Below are positions 32,855 through 41,038 of a stretch of DNA of 62,337 bases, in pieces; the stretch's first letter is position 1; each line of letters begins with the position of its first letter. The position numbers and the translations under genes are program-made. The stretch is from Chryseobacterium sp. SSA4.19 (GTDB lineage Bacteria > Bacteroidota > Bacteroidia > Flavobacteriales > Weeksellaceae), in assembly GCF_022601875.1 (NCBI RefSeq), contig NZ_JAKVIP010000027.1, positions 1-62,337 on the forward strand. The letters are read 5' to 3'. Under the pieces are notes generated by a model, which was not told where the DNA came from, did no database searches, and saw only the letters and a program-made list of their open reading frames with translations.

Positions 32855-33838
32855 ATGAAGATTTTCAGAATTATTGCGCTTTCTCTAGGATTAGTTTTAA
32901 GTTTGGGCTCCTGTAATAAAGAGTCTCAGAATCAATGGGACGTGGAAGTGAAAACACCGGCTGAAAAAGTAATCATTACAGATATTTCAGGCAAGTTCTA
33001 TAATCAGAGCATCCCGTTAGAGCAGTTTAAAGCTGAATTTCCATGGTTCCAGGGAACCGTAAGCGATGCTGATTTTGGAAAACGCAGGACTGATAAGGAA
33101 GAAATTAAAATTTACAAGGAAGCCATCGGAAAGATAGACCGGAATAAGCTTCAGACTGATCTTCACGATCTGTTTTCACATATTAAATATTATTTTCCAC
33201 AGTTTAAAAGTCCAAAGGTATTTTTATTTTCTTCGGCGTTACAGATGGTGCAGGATCCTATTTTTTATGATGCAAAAGGAAACCTTCTTTTCATTGACGT
33301 TACCGGGTTCATGGGAGACGGGAATGCAAATTACAAAGGCCTGGAAATGTATTTCCAGAAATCGATGAATCCGAACAATATTGTTCCGAAAGTGGCGCAG
33401 ATTTTTGCAGAAGGCTTCGTAAAAGAATCGCCGGATCACCAGAAATTTATTGATATGATGATCCTGAACGGTAAAATAATGATTCTTAAAGATGCATTTT
33501 TACCTACCTATCCGGAATACCTGAAAATGAATTATACCCAGAAGCAGTACGAATGGGCAGTGGCCAATGAAGCCAACATCTGGAATTATTTTGTGGAAAA
33601 CAATATTATTTTCGGTGATGACCACAGGCTGGAGGACCGGTTTATTGCGCCGGGGCCTTTCTCAAAGTTTTATACTGATATAGACAATGAATCTTCACCA
33701 CAGGTAGGGATTTTTGCCGGGTGGCAGATCTGTAAAGCTTATCTTAATGAAAAACCGGATACCAAACTGCAGGATTTTTTAAAGATGGATGCAACGGTAA
33801 TCTTTAACCAGTCCGGATACAAACCGAAAATGAAATAG
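32855..33838 (+). CDS. gldB: Gliding motility lipoprotein GldB
   Basis: A 327-residue lipoprotein (signal LSLGLVLSLGSCNKES). Landmarks of the family are ISGKFYNQSIPLEQFKAEFP near the start, KYYFPQFKSPKVF, FIDVTGFMGDG and a C-terminal PQVGIFAGWQICKAYL. GldB is one of the envelope lipoproteins needed for gliding in Flavobacterium and is usually linked to gldC, as here. In non-gliding Chryseobacterium-type species it remains conserved, probably through its link with the T9SS and gliding apparatus. gldC follows after 67 bases. Confidence 0.93.
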   Translation: MKIFRIIALSLGLVLSLGSCNKESQNQWDVEVKTPAEKVIITDISGKFYNQSIPLEQFKAEFPWFQGTVSDADFGKRRTDKEEIKIYKEAIGKIDRNKLQTDLHDLFSHIKYYFPQFKSPKVFLFSSALQMVQDPIFYDAKGNLLFIDVTGFMGDGNANYKGLEMYFQKSMNPNNIVPKVAQIFAEGFVKESPDHQKFIDMMILNGKIMILKDAFLPTYPEYLKMNYTQKQYEWAVANEANIWNYFVENNIIFGDDHRLEDRFIAPGPFSKFYTDIDNESSPQVGIFAGWQICKAYLNEKPDTKLQDFLKMDATVIFNQSGYKPKMK

Positions 33839-33905
33839 GAAAGTGTACTGATGAAGAGGCTTAACAGCCGAAAATAAAAATAAATTAGAAAGAATAGAGA
33901 ACATT

Positions 33906-34232
33906 ATGAGAAAAACTCAGATTACAATAGATGTAGAACTTGATGAAAACCATATTCCCGAACATATCACCTGGAATGCACAGGATGGAGGAATAGAAAA
34001 GGAGGAAACCAAAGCGACCATGATTTCCGTTTGGGATGATAAAACAATGGAAGCTTTAAGAATTGATTTGTGGACCAAAGAAATGCCGGTTGACCAGATG
34101 AAAATGTTTATCCACCAGATCCTGGTTTCTCTTGGAAATACATACCAGAGGGCAACCGGTGAAGAAGATGTAGCACAATGGATGGAAGAAATTGCAGAGG
34201 AGTTTGCCGTTAAATCTGCTATAAAAATGTAA
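33906..34232 (+). CDS. gldC: Gliding motility protein GldC
   Basis: A 108-residue acidic cytoplasmic-looking protein without a signal peptide. It matches GldC throughout: ITIDVELDENHIPEHITWNA, KATMISVWD, LRIDLWTKEMPVDQMK and a helical C-terminus. It sits next to gldB in the same direction, as in Flavobacterium johnsoniae, where GldC improves but is not essential for gliding. Its biochemical role is unknown. Confidence 0.93.
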   Translation: MRKTQITIDVELDENHIPEHITWNAQDGGIEKEETKATMISVWDDKTMEALRIDLWTKEMPVDQMKMFIHQILVSLGNTYQRATGEEDVAQWMEEIAEEFAVKSAIKM

Positions 34233-34233
34233 A

Positions 34234-34320
34234 ACCAATTTGAAAATGAGATAATGAGGCAATTTGAAAATTAAGCATTTAGTAAGCATTTTCAAATTCT
34301 CAAATTCTCAAATTATTAAT
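34234..34320. repeat. Short AT-rich intergenic repeats
   Basis: AATTTGAAAAT occurs twice, then its inverse ATTTTCAAATT, followed by TCAAATTC units in tandem. The segment can fold into a hairpin between gldC and the next gene. Such simple arrays are common between flavobacterial genes. Confidence 0.5.
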
Positions 34321-34330
34321 TATACCAATT

Positions 34331-35470
34331 ATGAATTTTAATACTAAAGTAATACACGGAGGACAGCACCACGAGCCCGCAACCGGTTCCGTAAATGTGC
34401 CTGTATTTTTAACCTCCACCTTTGCACAGACAAGCCCGGGAGTTCATTCCGGTTATGAATATTCAAGAGCGGCGAATCCTACAAGACAGGCTTTGGAAGA
34501 TTCTCTGGCAAGTATTGAAAACGGAGCGAGAGGCCTTGCTTTCGGCTCGGGATTAGCAGCCATCGACTGTGTTTTAAAACTGCTGAATCCCGGTGATGAG
34601 GTCGTAGCTGTTGATGATTTATATGGGGGAACGTACAGAATGTTCACAAGGCTTTTTGAAAAATACCAGCTGAAATTTACATTCGTGAATTTTGATGATG
34701 TATCTAAGATCGCTGATGTGATTACCGATAAAACGAAACTAATCTGGGTGGAAACACCAACCAATCCGTTGATGAAGCTGGTTGATATTAAGGCGGTTGT
34801 CGAAATAGCGAAAGGGAAAAATATTTTGGTCGCTGTTGACAATACTTTTGCGACTCCTTATCTTCAGCGGCCCATTGATCTGGGAGCTGATATTGTGATG
34901 CATTCCGCGACAAAGTATCTTGGAGGGCATTCTGATGTGATCGCAGGAGCGCTGGTAGCGAAAGATGCTGAATTGGGAGATAAGCTGCACTTCATTCAGT
35001 TTGCAAGCGGCGGGATTTTAGGTCCTCATGATTCTTATCTGGTGTTAAGAGGAATCAAGACACTGGCATTAAGAGTGCAGAGACATTCTGAAAACGGGAT
35101 GGCCGTTGCAAAATATCTGGAATCTCATCCGGCTGTTGACAAAGTAATTTATCCGGGACTGGAGTCTCATCCGCAATATGAACTGGCTAAATCTCAGATG
35201 AAAGATTTCGGAGGAATGGTTTCTTTCACTTTCAAATCCGGAAAACAGGAAGATGCGGTAAAGTTTCTGGAGCAGGTAAAGGTGTTTACGCTTGCTGAAT
35301 CATTAGGGGGAGTGGAATCATTAGCCAACCACCCGGCTTTAATGACCCATGCTTCTATCCCGGCTGAAAAACGTGCTGAATTGGGCATCACAGATGACCT
35401 GGTTCGCCTAAGCGTAGGGATCGAAGATGCGGAAGACCTGATCGCAGATCTGGAAAAAGCATTTTCTTAA
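34331..35470 (+). CDS. Cystathionine gamma-synthase/lyase (PLP, trans-sulfuration)
   Basis: A 379-residue enzyme of the Cys/Met PLP family. It has TSTFAQTSPG, YEYSRAANPTR, the PLP-facing VDNTFATPYLQRP, the Schiff-base lysine in HSATKYLGGHSDVIAG (near residue 195), and ESLGGVESLANHPALMTHAS. Homologues either make cystathionine from an acyl-homoserine or cleave it; this sequence alone does not decide between metB and mccB/cth. It stands alone after gldC. Confidence 0.92.
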   Translation: MNFNTKVIHGGQHHEPATGSVNVPVFLTSTFAQTSPGVHSGYEYSRAANPTRQALEDSLASIENGARGLAFGSGLAAIDCVLKLLNPGDEVVAVDDLYGGTYRMFTRLFEKYQLKFTFVNFDDVSKIADVITDKTKLIWVETPTNPLMKLVDIKAVVEIAKGKNILVAVDNTFATPYLQRPIDLGADIVMHSATKYLGGHSDVIAGALVAKDAELGDKLHFIQFASGGILGPHDSYLVLRGIKTLALRVQRHSENGMAVAKYLESHPAVDKVIYPGLESHPQYELAKSQMKDFGGMVSFTFKSGKQEDAVKFLEQVKVFTLAESLGGVESLANHPALMTHASIPAEKRAELGITDDLVRLSVGIEDAEDLIADLEKAFS

Positions 35471-35487
35471 TTAAAATAAAAACATAC

Positions 35488-35538
35488 ATCATGAGAAAAT
35501 TGATCTGTTAAATGGCTTAACTTCAATTTTCTCATGAT
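35488..35538. repeat. Perfect 16-bp inverted repeat downstream of the PLP enzyme
   Basis: Bases 35488-35503 pair perfectly with 35523-35538 around a 19-base loop. There is no strong T-run, so it could be a processing hairpin or a terminator of the gene ending at 35470. Confidence 0.65.
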
Positions 35539-35588
35539 CATTTTTACGGATGACAAACTCACGATTCTTAACTTAATATATTATTTAA

Positions 35589-36104
35589 ATGACTGAATTT
35601 CAGAAATACGTTCAGCGGTATTTAGACCTCATCCCATCTGGAAACTGGTTAAAAGAGCTTGTAAAAACAGGGGAAGAAACGGTCGAGCTGTATTCCGGTT
35701 TCACGGACGAACAGTCTTTTTTTGCATATGCGGAAGGAAAATGGACATTAAAAGAATTGCTTTTGCATTTATCAGATACGGAAAGGATTTTTCAATACAG
35801 GATTTTAGCCTTTGCGAGAGGTGACCAAAACGAATTGCCGGGTTTTGACGAAGAAATGTATGCTGCAAATTCCTTTGCTAATAAAAGAAATTTAGATTCA
35901 TTATTAGAAGAATATCAATTGATCAGAAAATCGTCTCAGATCCTGTTGGAAACATTGCAACCATCTGTCTTAAATACGATTGGAACAGCCAACGGAAATC
36001 AGATTTCTGTAGAAACCATAGGGAAATTAATTGTTGGTCACAATATTCATCACCTGAATATTATTAAAGAAAGGTATTTGCCACAAGCCGTATGCGTCAG
36101 TTAA
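35589..36104 (+). CDS. DinB-like four-helix-bundle protein
   Basis: A 171-residue protein of the DinB/YfiT-like superfamily. Three metal-ligand histidines are recognisable: LLLHLSDTERIFQYR (about 60) and VGHNIHHLNIIKERYLP (about 152-155). Many relatives are metal-dependent thiol transferases or hydrolases; the substrate is unknown. It overlaps the next gene by 13 bases and heads a three-gene unit. A decayed copy of its C-terminus lies at 37096-37164. Confidence 0.85.
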   Translation: MTEFQKYVQRYLDLIPSGNWLKELVKTGEETVELYSGFTDEQSFFAYAEGKWTLKELLLHLSDTERIFQYRILAFARGDQNELPGFDEEMYAANSFANKRNLDSLLEEYQLIRKSSQILLETLQPSVLNTIGTANGNQISVETIGKLIVGHNIHHLNIIKERYLPQAVCVS

Positions 36105-36535
36105 AGAATAAGCTAGCCATTATAAGTATACTTATTTTTATACTTTCTCTTTTCTTTACTGCCTTTACCGTAGAAGACATGGGGAAAACCAAAAGCTACG
36201 CATCTTTTGAAGTATTCGTTATTGGTCCCATTAGCTTTTTAGGAGGTGCAGGAAAAGAATTTTTAACATGGACGGCAAACGTCTGGTTTTTAATTTCTCT
36301 CTTCTGTGTTTTCAGAAAATACAATAGTATGGCAATGGTCTCTGGTTTCATTTCCATTCTCATTTCCGGGTCATTTATTTTCTGTACAGAAATTTTAGCA
36401 GCTGAAAATGGAAGGATGGCAAAGATATCCAGTCTGAATACCGGATATTTTTTATGGCTGTTTTCAATGCTGTTTATCACTTTTTCAGCAGTTTATTTAA
36501 AACTACTAAATAAAAAAAATGCGCCGGCTGGATAA
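36092..36535 (+). CDS. Four-helix membrane protein, unknown function
   Basis: A 147-residue integral membrane protein with hydrophobic segments near 9-28, 45-75, 81-100 and 118-137. No motif is recognised. Overlaps with both neighbours (13 and 17 bases) show that it is part of one operon with the DinB-like gene and the gene at 36519. Confidence 0.65.
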   Translation: MRQLKNKLAIISILIFILSLFFTAFTVEDMGKTKSYASFEVFVIGPISFLGGAGKEFLTWTANVWFLISLFCVFRKYNSMAMVSGFISILISGSFIFCTEILAAENGRMAKISSLNTGYFLWLFSMLFITFSAVYLKLLNKKNAPAG

Positions 36536-37049
36536 TCTGGATATTGAAAGAAGCATCCAATTAAAAAAACTGATTTTTAATGAGAATAATTCTGATGGAT
36601 TGAACCGGGCACTAAGCTATAGCATGTTTTCGGGTTTTGTTCTTGTCTCATTAATAATGATGATCGATCTTATAACAAGTCATGATATTGCTTTTCCTGA
36701 ATTTTTCTTTTTTCCAATAATGATTTTCGGACTGCATGGATTGTACTGTCAGTTCAATGAAATGAAGCTTAAAGAAATCAGGACAAACATTCAGCCGGAG
36801 GAAATTAAAAGGAGAATTGCAGAGTACAGCAGAATAAAAAATTACAGAACATACGAAGCAGCAGATTATTTACTTTTTCTCAATGAGCCCACTTATGAAG
36901 GATCTTCTGGTTATGAACAGACGACTTTTATTTTTATCAGGAATGAAAAAATTTTATATACGGTGCTTAAAGAAACCACAAGGTTCAATACGCCTGTCTT
37001 ATTTGCACAGTATTTCAAAGCGAGGGATTTGAAAAGAATTTTAAAGTAA
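36519..37049 (+). CDS. Membrane protein with cytoplasmic domain, unknown function
   Basis: A 176-residue protein with two close hydrophobic segments (MFSGFVLVSLIMMIDLI and FFFFPIMIFGLHGLYC, residues 27-75) and a C-terminal soluble part with YEAADYLLFLNEPTYEG and a beta-rich region. No family is recognised. It ends the operon with the two genes before it; its stop codon lies inside a hairpin terminator. Confidence 0.6.
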   Translation: MRRLDNLDIERSIQLKKLIFNENNSDGLNRALSYSMFSGFVLVSLIMMIDLITSHDIAFPEFFFFPIMIFGLHGLYCQFNEMKLKEIRTNIQPEEIKRRIAEYSRIKNYRTYEAADYLLFLNEPTYEGSSGYEQTTFIFIRNEKILYTVLKETTRFNTPVLFAQYFKARDLKRILK

Positions 37050-37082
37050 TGCATTCAATTACTCATAAGAACTGAATGCATT
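37048..37082 (+). terminator. Hairpin terminator at the end of the DinB-led operon
   Basis: AATGCATTCA (37048-37057) pairs with TGAATGCATT (37073-37082), followed by TTTTAAATT. The stem starts within the stop codon of the gene ending at 37049. Confidence 0.55.
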
Positions 37083-37095
37083 TTAAATTATTATT

Positions 37096-37164
37096 GGTTA
37101 TAATAAGCATCATTTGAATATTATCGAGGGAAAGTATTTGCCGAAGTTGTACGTAAAACAATAA
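37096..37164 (+). pseudogene. C-terminal remnant of a second DinB-like gene
   Basis: The frame reads GYNKHHLNIIEGKYLPK and a few more codons to a TAA. This aligns with the end of the intact DinB-like gene (GHNIHHLNIIKERYLPQ) including its stop position. Nothing upstream continues it. It is either a leftover of a duplicated gene or the old 3' end displaced when the two membrane-protein genes were inserted. Confidence 0.7.
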
Positions 37165-37180
37165 ACATCATTATCAATAG

Positions 37181-37757
37181 AAACGGGCTTTAGCCCGTTT
37201 TTCTATTTAATGCAATTCACTTGGCTTTAGCCAAAACTTAAAAAAGAATTAATAGTTTTGGCAAAACAACACAAATGCCATTTATTAAAATTTATATTCA
37301 CATTGTATTTTCGACGAGAAATAGAATTCCTTATCTTAATACTTCAGAATTAAGAGTCAAAGTCTGGAAACATATCAAAGAAAACGCTTCCAAAAAAAAT
37401 ATTTATCTGGATATGGTCAACGGGTATTCTGATCACTGTCACTGTTTGATCTCTTTAAGTTCAAATCAAAATATAGAGAAAGTTGTTCAGTTAATGAAAG
37501 GCGAATCTTCTTTTTGGATCAATAAAAATCAATTGACTAAAGAAAAGTTTGCTTGGCAAGATGAATATTTTGCGGTCTCTGTTTCGGAATCTATGGTTGA
37601 ATCGGTTAAAAGTTATATTAAAAATCAGGAAATACATCATAAGAAAAAATCGTTTGAAGATGAATATTTAGAATTTATAGAGAAATATAATTTTAAATAG
37701 GTTTTGGCTAAAGCCAAATGAATGCTTAATTTTGAAACCGGGCTAAAGCCCGTCCCT
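37181..37757 (+). mobile_element. REP/RAYT-type element with paired terminal hairpins
   Basis: The transposase gene is bracketed by two hairpin pairs in inverted order. Left: AAACGGGCTTTAGCCCGTTT (37181-37200), then TTGGCTTTAGCCAA (37221-37234). Right: TTGGCTAAAGCCAA (37704-37717), then CGGGCTAAAGCCCG (37739-37752). Spacing between the two hairpins is about 20 bases on each side. This is the layout of a REP doublet that a RAYT or IS200-like single-strand transposase recognises. No target-site duplication is expected for this class. Confidence 0.8.
37275..37700 (+). CDS. IS200/RAYT-like Y1 transposase
   Basis: A 141-residue Y1 HUH transposase. The HUH pair is HCHCLISL (residues 55-57, His-Cys-His), preceded by NGYSDHCH, and the catalytic tyrosine is probably in SVKSYIKNQEIHHKK (about 115). 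Size and content fit TnpA of IS200 and the REP-associated RAYT proteins, which nick and join single-stranded hairpin DNA. The gene looks intact. It has no accessory TnpB. Confidence 0.88.
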   Translation: MPFIKIYIHIVFSTRNRIPYLNTSELRVKVWKHIKENASKKNIYLDMVNGYSDHCHCLISLSSNQNIEKVVQLMKGESSFWINKNQLTKEKFAWQDEYFAVSVSESMVESVKSYIKNQEIHHKKKSFEDEYLEFIEKYNFK

Positions 37758-37764
37758 ATTGAAT

Positions 37765-38313
37765 ATGGAAAACATCATACAAATACTAAAATCCGGTGGA
37801 ACCATCCTTTATCCCACTGATACCATCTGGGGAATCGGCTGTGACGCTACCAATATAGACGCCGTTAACAAAATTTTTGACATTAAAAAAAGGGAAAAAA
37901 ACAAATCCATGATCATCCTTGTGGAGTCTGAAAAGAGGCTGCAGGATCTGGTGGATGTTCCGGAAATGGCGTGGGAAATTATTGACCTCAGCGAAAAACC
38001 AGTGACGATCGTTTATGAAAACCACAGAGGTTTGCCGAAAGAATTATTGGCAGAAGACGGAAGCATAGGAATCCGTCTGGTAAAAAATGATTTCTGTAAA
38101 AAATTAATCACTAAACTAAATAAACCATTGGTTTCAACTTCTGCGAATTTTAGTGGAGATAAAAGTCCATTGAAATTCTCCGATATTTCATCTGAAATGA
38201 TTGATTTAGTAGATTATGCAGTGGAAGAAAACAGAGATGTAGTTTCAAAATATTCGGGTTCTTCGGTGATTAAAATATGGAGCGACAACAGAATAAAAGT
38301 TCTTCGGGAATAA
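37765..38313 (+). CDS. Sua5/YciO/YrdC-type threonylcarbamoyl-AMP synthase
   Basis: A 182-residue enzyme; I choose ATG 37765 (MENIIQILKSGG) over a TTG six bases earlier. Family motifs are LYPTDTIWGIGCDA, KKREKNKSMIILV and KPLVSTSANFSG. It forms L-threonylcarbamoyl-AMP from threonine, bicarbonate and ATP for the t6A modification of tRNA. It is the short (TsaC-like) form without the C-terminal Sua5 domain. The RAYT element inserted just before it reaches to within about eight bases of the start codon. Confidence 0.9.
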   Translation: MENIIQILKSGGTILYPTDTIWGIGCDATNIDAVNKIFDIKKREKNKSMIILVESEKRLQDLVDVPEMAWEIIDLSEKPVTIVYENHRGLPKELLAEDGSIGIRLVKNDFCKKLITKLNKPLVSTSANFSGDKSPLKFSDISSEMIDLVDYAVEENRDVVSKYSGSSVIKIWSDNRIKVLRE

Positions 38314-38329
38314 AAAAGAAGATTTTAAT

Positions 38330-38337
38330 TATCTTTG
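38330..38337 (+). promoter_or_regulatory. TAnnTTTG -7 element upstream of the CCA-type gene
   Basis: TATCTTTG is a good consensus match. It lies about 150 bases upstream of the start at 38488, which would leave a long leader containing ATCTAAT-like repeats. Confidence 0.45.
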
Positions 38338-38449
38338 CAAAATCAATTAACCATTAAGAAGTCGGAAATTTAGTTTAAGCTTACAATCTGATTTCTTAGT
38401 GGTTTTACATTAGATATGAATTAACAATTATTACAGATAGTGGTAAATC

Positions 38450-38480
38450 TAGTATCTGACATCTAATATCTAACATCTAT
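38450..38480. repeat. Degenerate ATCTAAT repeats
   Basis: ATCTGACATCTAATATCTAA is part of a short array of ATCTAAT-like heptamers, the reverse complement of the perfect (ATTAGAT) array at 51059-51135. Confidence 0.6.
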
Positions 38481-38487
38481 TAAAAAA

Positions 38488-39915
38488 ATGTTCATCAATC
38501 TTAATCAAAATAAAAACCTAAAACTTTTTAAAACAATTTCTCAGGTGGCAGCCGGAAACAACCAGTCGGTCTATATTGTCGGCGGCTATGTCCGGGATTT
38601 GCTGATGAAAAGAAAAGCTTCTACGGATATTGATTTTGTGACGGAACAAAGCGGGATTGAGCTTGCCGAAAACGTAGGAAAAGAAATCGATCCTAAAATG
38701 AAAGTATCCGTTTTTAAAACCTATGGAACAGCCATGATCAGATATAAAGATCTTGAACTGGAATTTGTAGGTGCGAGGAAGGAAAGTTATACTGAAAACA
38801 GCAGAAAGCCGGAAGTTGAGGGCGGAACGATTGAAGATGATCAGAAAAGAAGGGATTTCACTATAAATGCGATGGCTATCTCTTTAAACCGTGATAATTT
38901 CGGAGAATTGGTTGATCCTTTTAACGGAATCGGTGATTTGGAAAAAGGTATTTTAAAAACCCCTTTAGAGCCTGCCCAGACGTATTCTGATGATCCTCTG
39001 CGTATGATGAGAGCGATCCGTTTTGCTTCAACCTTACAGTTTAAGATTGAGGAACATTCTCTAGAGGCCATTAAGCAGGAAGCCGAAAGAATCAAAATTG
39101 TTTCCATGGAGCGGATCATGGTGGAATTCAACAAAATCATGCTTTCCCAGAAGCCTTCTATCGGCTTACAATTAATGGAGCAGACCGGGCTGATGAAATT
39201 AATTATTCCTGAACTGATTGATCTGAAAGGCGTGGAAGAAGTGGAAGGACAGACACACAAAGATAATTTTTACCACACGCTGGAAGTCGTTGACAACATT
39301 TCCGAAAATACCGATAATCTTTGGCTGCGCTGGGCGGCTTTGCTTCACGACATAGGGAAAGCGCCGACCAAAAAATTTGTAGAGGGAACGGGATGGACCT
39401 TTCATGGTCACGAATTTTTAGGTTCTAAAATGGTAAAATCCTTGTTTCAGAGATTGAAATTACCGCTAGGCCCGGATATGAAGTATGTTCAGAAAATGGT
39501 GAAGCTGTCTTCCCGCCCGATTGCTTTAATTACCGATGATGCTTCTGATGCGGCACTGAGAAGACTGCTGTTTGATGCCGGAGAAGATATGGAAGATCTG
39601 TTCACGCTTTGCAAGGCGGATATCACCACCAAAAATTCCAGGAAGCAGGAAAAATTCAGGAAAAATTTTGAATACGTTGCTGTTAAAATCAAAGAAGTTG
39701 AGGAAAAAGACCAGGTGAGGAATTTCCAGCCTCCTATTTCCGGCGAGGAAATTATGGAAATGTTCAACCTGAAGCCGGGACGTGAAATCGGAATTTTAAA
39801 AGAGAAAGTAAAAGAAGCCATCCTGGAAGGTGAAATTGGAAACGACAGCGAAGAAGCAAGAAATTTTGTCATCGCAGAAGCCGAAAAATTGGGTCTCAGG
39901 CTGGAAAAAATTTAA
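38488..39915 (+). CDS. CCA-adding-type tRNA nucleotidyltransferase with HD domain
   Basis: A 475-residue protein. The nucleotidyltransferase head has YIVGGYVRDLLMKRKASTDI (25-45) with the DxD metal pair in TDIDFV, then DFTINAMA and DPLRMMRAIRFA. An HD phosphohydrolase domain follows (WAALLHDIGKAP near 288, FHGHEFLGSKM). The domain order matches bacterial CCA enzymes and poly(A) polymerases of class II; in Bacteroidota a single gene of this type usually serves as tRNA CCA enzyme. A convergent terminator separates it from the cobalamin operon. Confidence 0.9.
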   Translation: MFINLNQNKNLKLFKTISQVAAGNNQSVYIVGGYVRDLLMKRKASTDIDFVTEQSGIELAENVGKEIDPKMKVSVFKTYGTAMIRYKDLELEFVGARKESYTENSRKPEVEGGTIEDDQKRRDFTINAMAISLNRDNFGELVDPFNGIGDLEKGILKTPLEPAQTYSDDPLRMMRAIRFASTLQFKIEEHSLEAIKQEAERIKIVSMERIMVEFNKIMLSQKPSIGLQLMEQTGLMKLIIPELIDLKGVEEVEGQTHKDNFYHTLEVVDNISENTDNLWLRWAALLHDIGKAPTKKFVEGTGWTFHGHEFLGSKMVKSLFQRLKLPLGPDMKYVQKMVKLSSRPIALITDDASDAALRRLLFDAGEDMEDLFTLCKADITTKNSRKQEKFRKNFEYVAVKIKEVEEKDQVRNFQPPISGEEIMEMFNLKPGREIGILKEKVKEAILEGEIGNDSEEARNFVIAEAEKLGLRLEKI

Positions 39916-39940
39916 TCTTAAAAAACTTACGTTAAATAAA

Positions 39941-39972
39941 AAACCTCTTTCAAAATTACTTGAAAGAGGTTT
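39941..39972. terminator. Bidirectional terminator between convergent units
   Basis: AAACCTCTTTCA (39941-39952) pairs perfectly with TGAAAGAGGTTT (39961-39972) around an 8-base loop. It serves the CCA-type gene on plus and the cobalamin operon on minus. Confidence 0.8.
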
Positions 39973-39993
39973 GCTTATATAATCTGACTGAAA

Positions 39994-41010
39994 TTATTTG
40001 GAGATAATCAGTTTTAGATTGTATTTGGTAACCGTATTATCAATCTGGATGATATAATTTCCATTTGATAAATCGGACACATTAAATGTTTTATTAACTG
40101 TTTTGCCCTGTTTAATAAGCGTTCCGTTAACACTGTAAATCTTCACAGCGACATCCTCAGCTGTATTGATTTTAATGACATCTGACGCAGGATTCGGATA
40201 AATGCTAACTTTATGTTCCGGTTTCTGACCTTCTGCCGTTGATAAGATACTGCCCGCAACAAATTCATTGATTACGCCCACGGCATCCAGATCAAATCCT
40301 GACGAACCGAAAGGCGTAGGGAAAGGATCGATGGCAATGTTTCCAAAGCTGTCGTACGTTCTGTATCCATCAATATTGGTACCTACAACATCAATAATTT
40401 TCACGTGGGTGATTTTTGTTTTGTCTAAAAGTACATTATCAGGAAGATCGCTGAGGTCGAAAGGCGTTCCGTAGTTGGAAACATACTTTCCTGCAAAATT
40501 ATTCAGGTATTTTGCATCCATGGTTGCAAAGCCTGATCCTCCCTGGTCCGGAGCATTTTGTATATAATTTGAAGGGTATTCATTATGAGAAGGGAAACGG
40601 AAGAAATTCACTCCGTCTGAGCTTACCTCTACAAAAGCTAGCTCTAAATATGCTTTTCCTGTAACACTTGAATTGAAGCCGTTTTCAAATACCGCAAAGT
40701 CAAATCCGCTTCCATTGGTAATGGGTTTTGCAAAAGTAAGAGTCGCAGTACCACCGTCGCCTAAAGAAACAACAGATCCGTTGGATGCCCCTGTGGCATT
40801 GGTGTCAACACCCGCATTGGCAAGTGCTCCTGAAGTTCCGTTAATCTGCTGTGGACCGCGTACGATAGCAGCGCCTGTTGCCCAGGATTTAAAAAGCGGA
40901 CTGGTACTTATGATCGCTGTTGACCCTGCAACACCGGCCTGTGGTGCATAACTTTGAGCACTTATAAAGCAGGCAGAAAAAAAAGAAGCTGCTATGAATA
41001 AATTTTTCAT
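39994..41010 (-). CDS. T9SS-sorted surface protein of the cobalamin operon
   Basis: A 338-residue protein with a signal peptide (FIAASFFSACFISAQ) and a C-terminal T9SS sorting domain (SIYPNPASDVIKINTAED to LKLIISK). The body carries FDFAVFENGF, AFVEVSSDGVNFFRFPS and YDSFGNIAIDPFPTPFGSSG, a jelly-roll-like surface module often found beside TonB cobalamin receptors in Bacteroidota. It is the last gene of the B12-riboswitch operon, 28 bases after the propeller gene at 41039. A role in capturing corrinoids at the surface, comparable to BtuH, is inference. Confidence 0.8.
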   Translation of the reverse strand: MKNLFIAASFFSACFISAQSYAPQAGVAGSTAIISTSPLFKSWATGAAIVRGPQQINGTSGALANAGVDTNATGASNGSVVSLGDGGTATLTFAKPITNGSGFDFAVFENGFNSSVTGKAYLELAFVEVSSDGVNFFRFPSHNEYPSNYIQNAPDQGGSGFATMDAKYLNNFAGKYVSNYGTPFDLSDLPDNVLLDKTKITHVKIIDVVGTNIDGYRTYDSFGNIAIDPFPTPFGSSGFDLDAVGVINEFVAGSILSTAEGQKPEHKVSIYPNPASDVIKINTAEDVAVKIYSVNGTLIKQGKTVNKTFNVSDLSNGNYIIQIDNTVTKYNLKLIISK

Positions 41011-41038
41011 TGTAATAATTTAATTTTTTCTCATCAAT

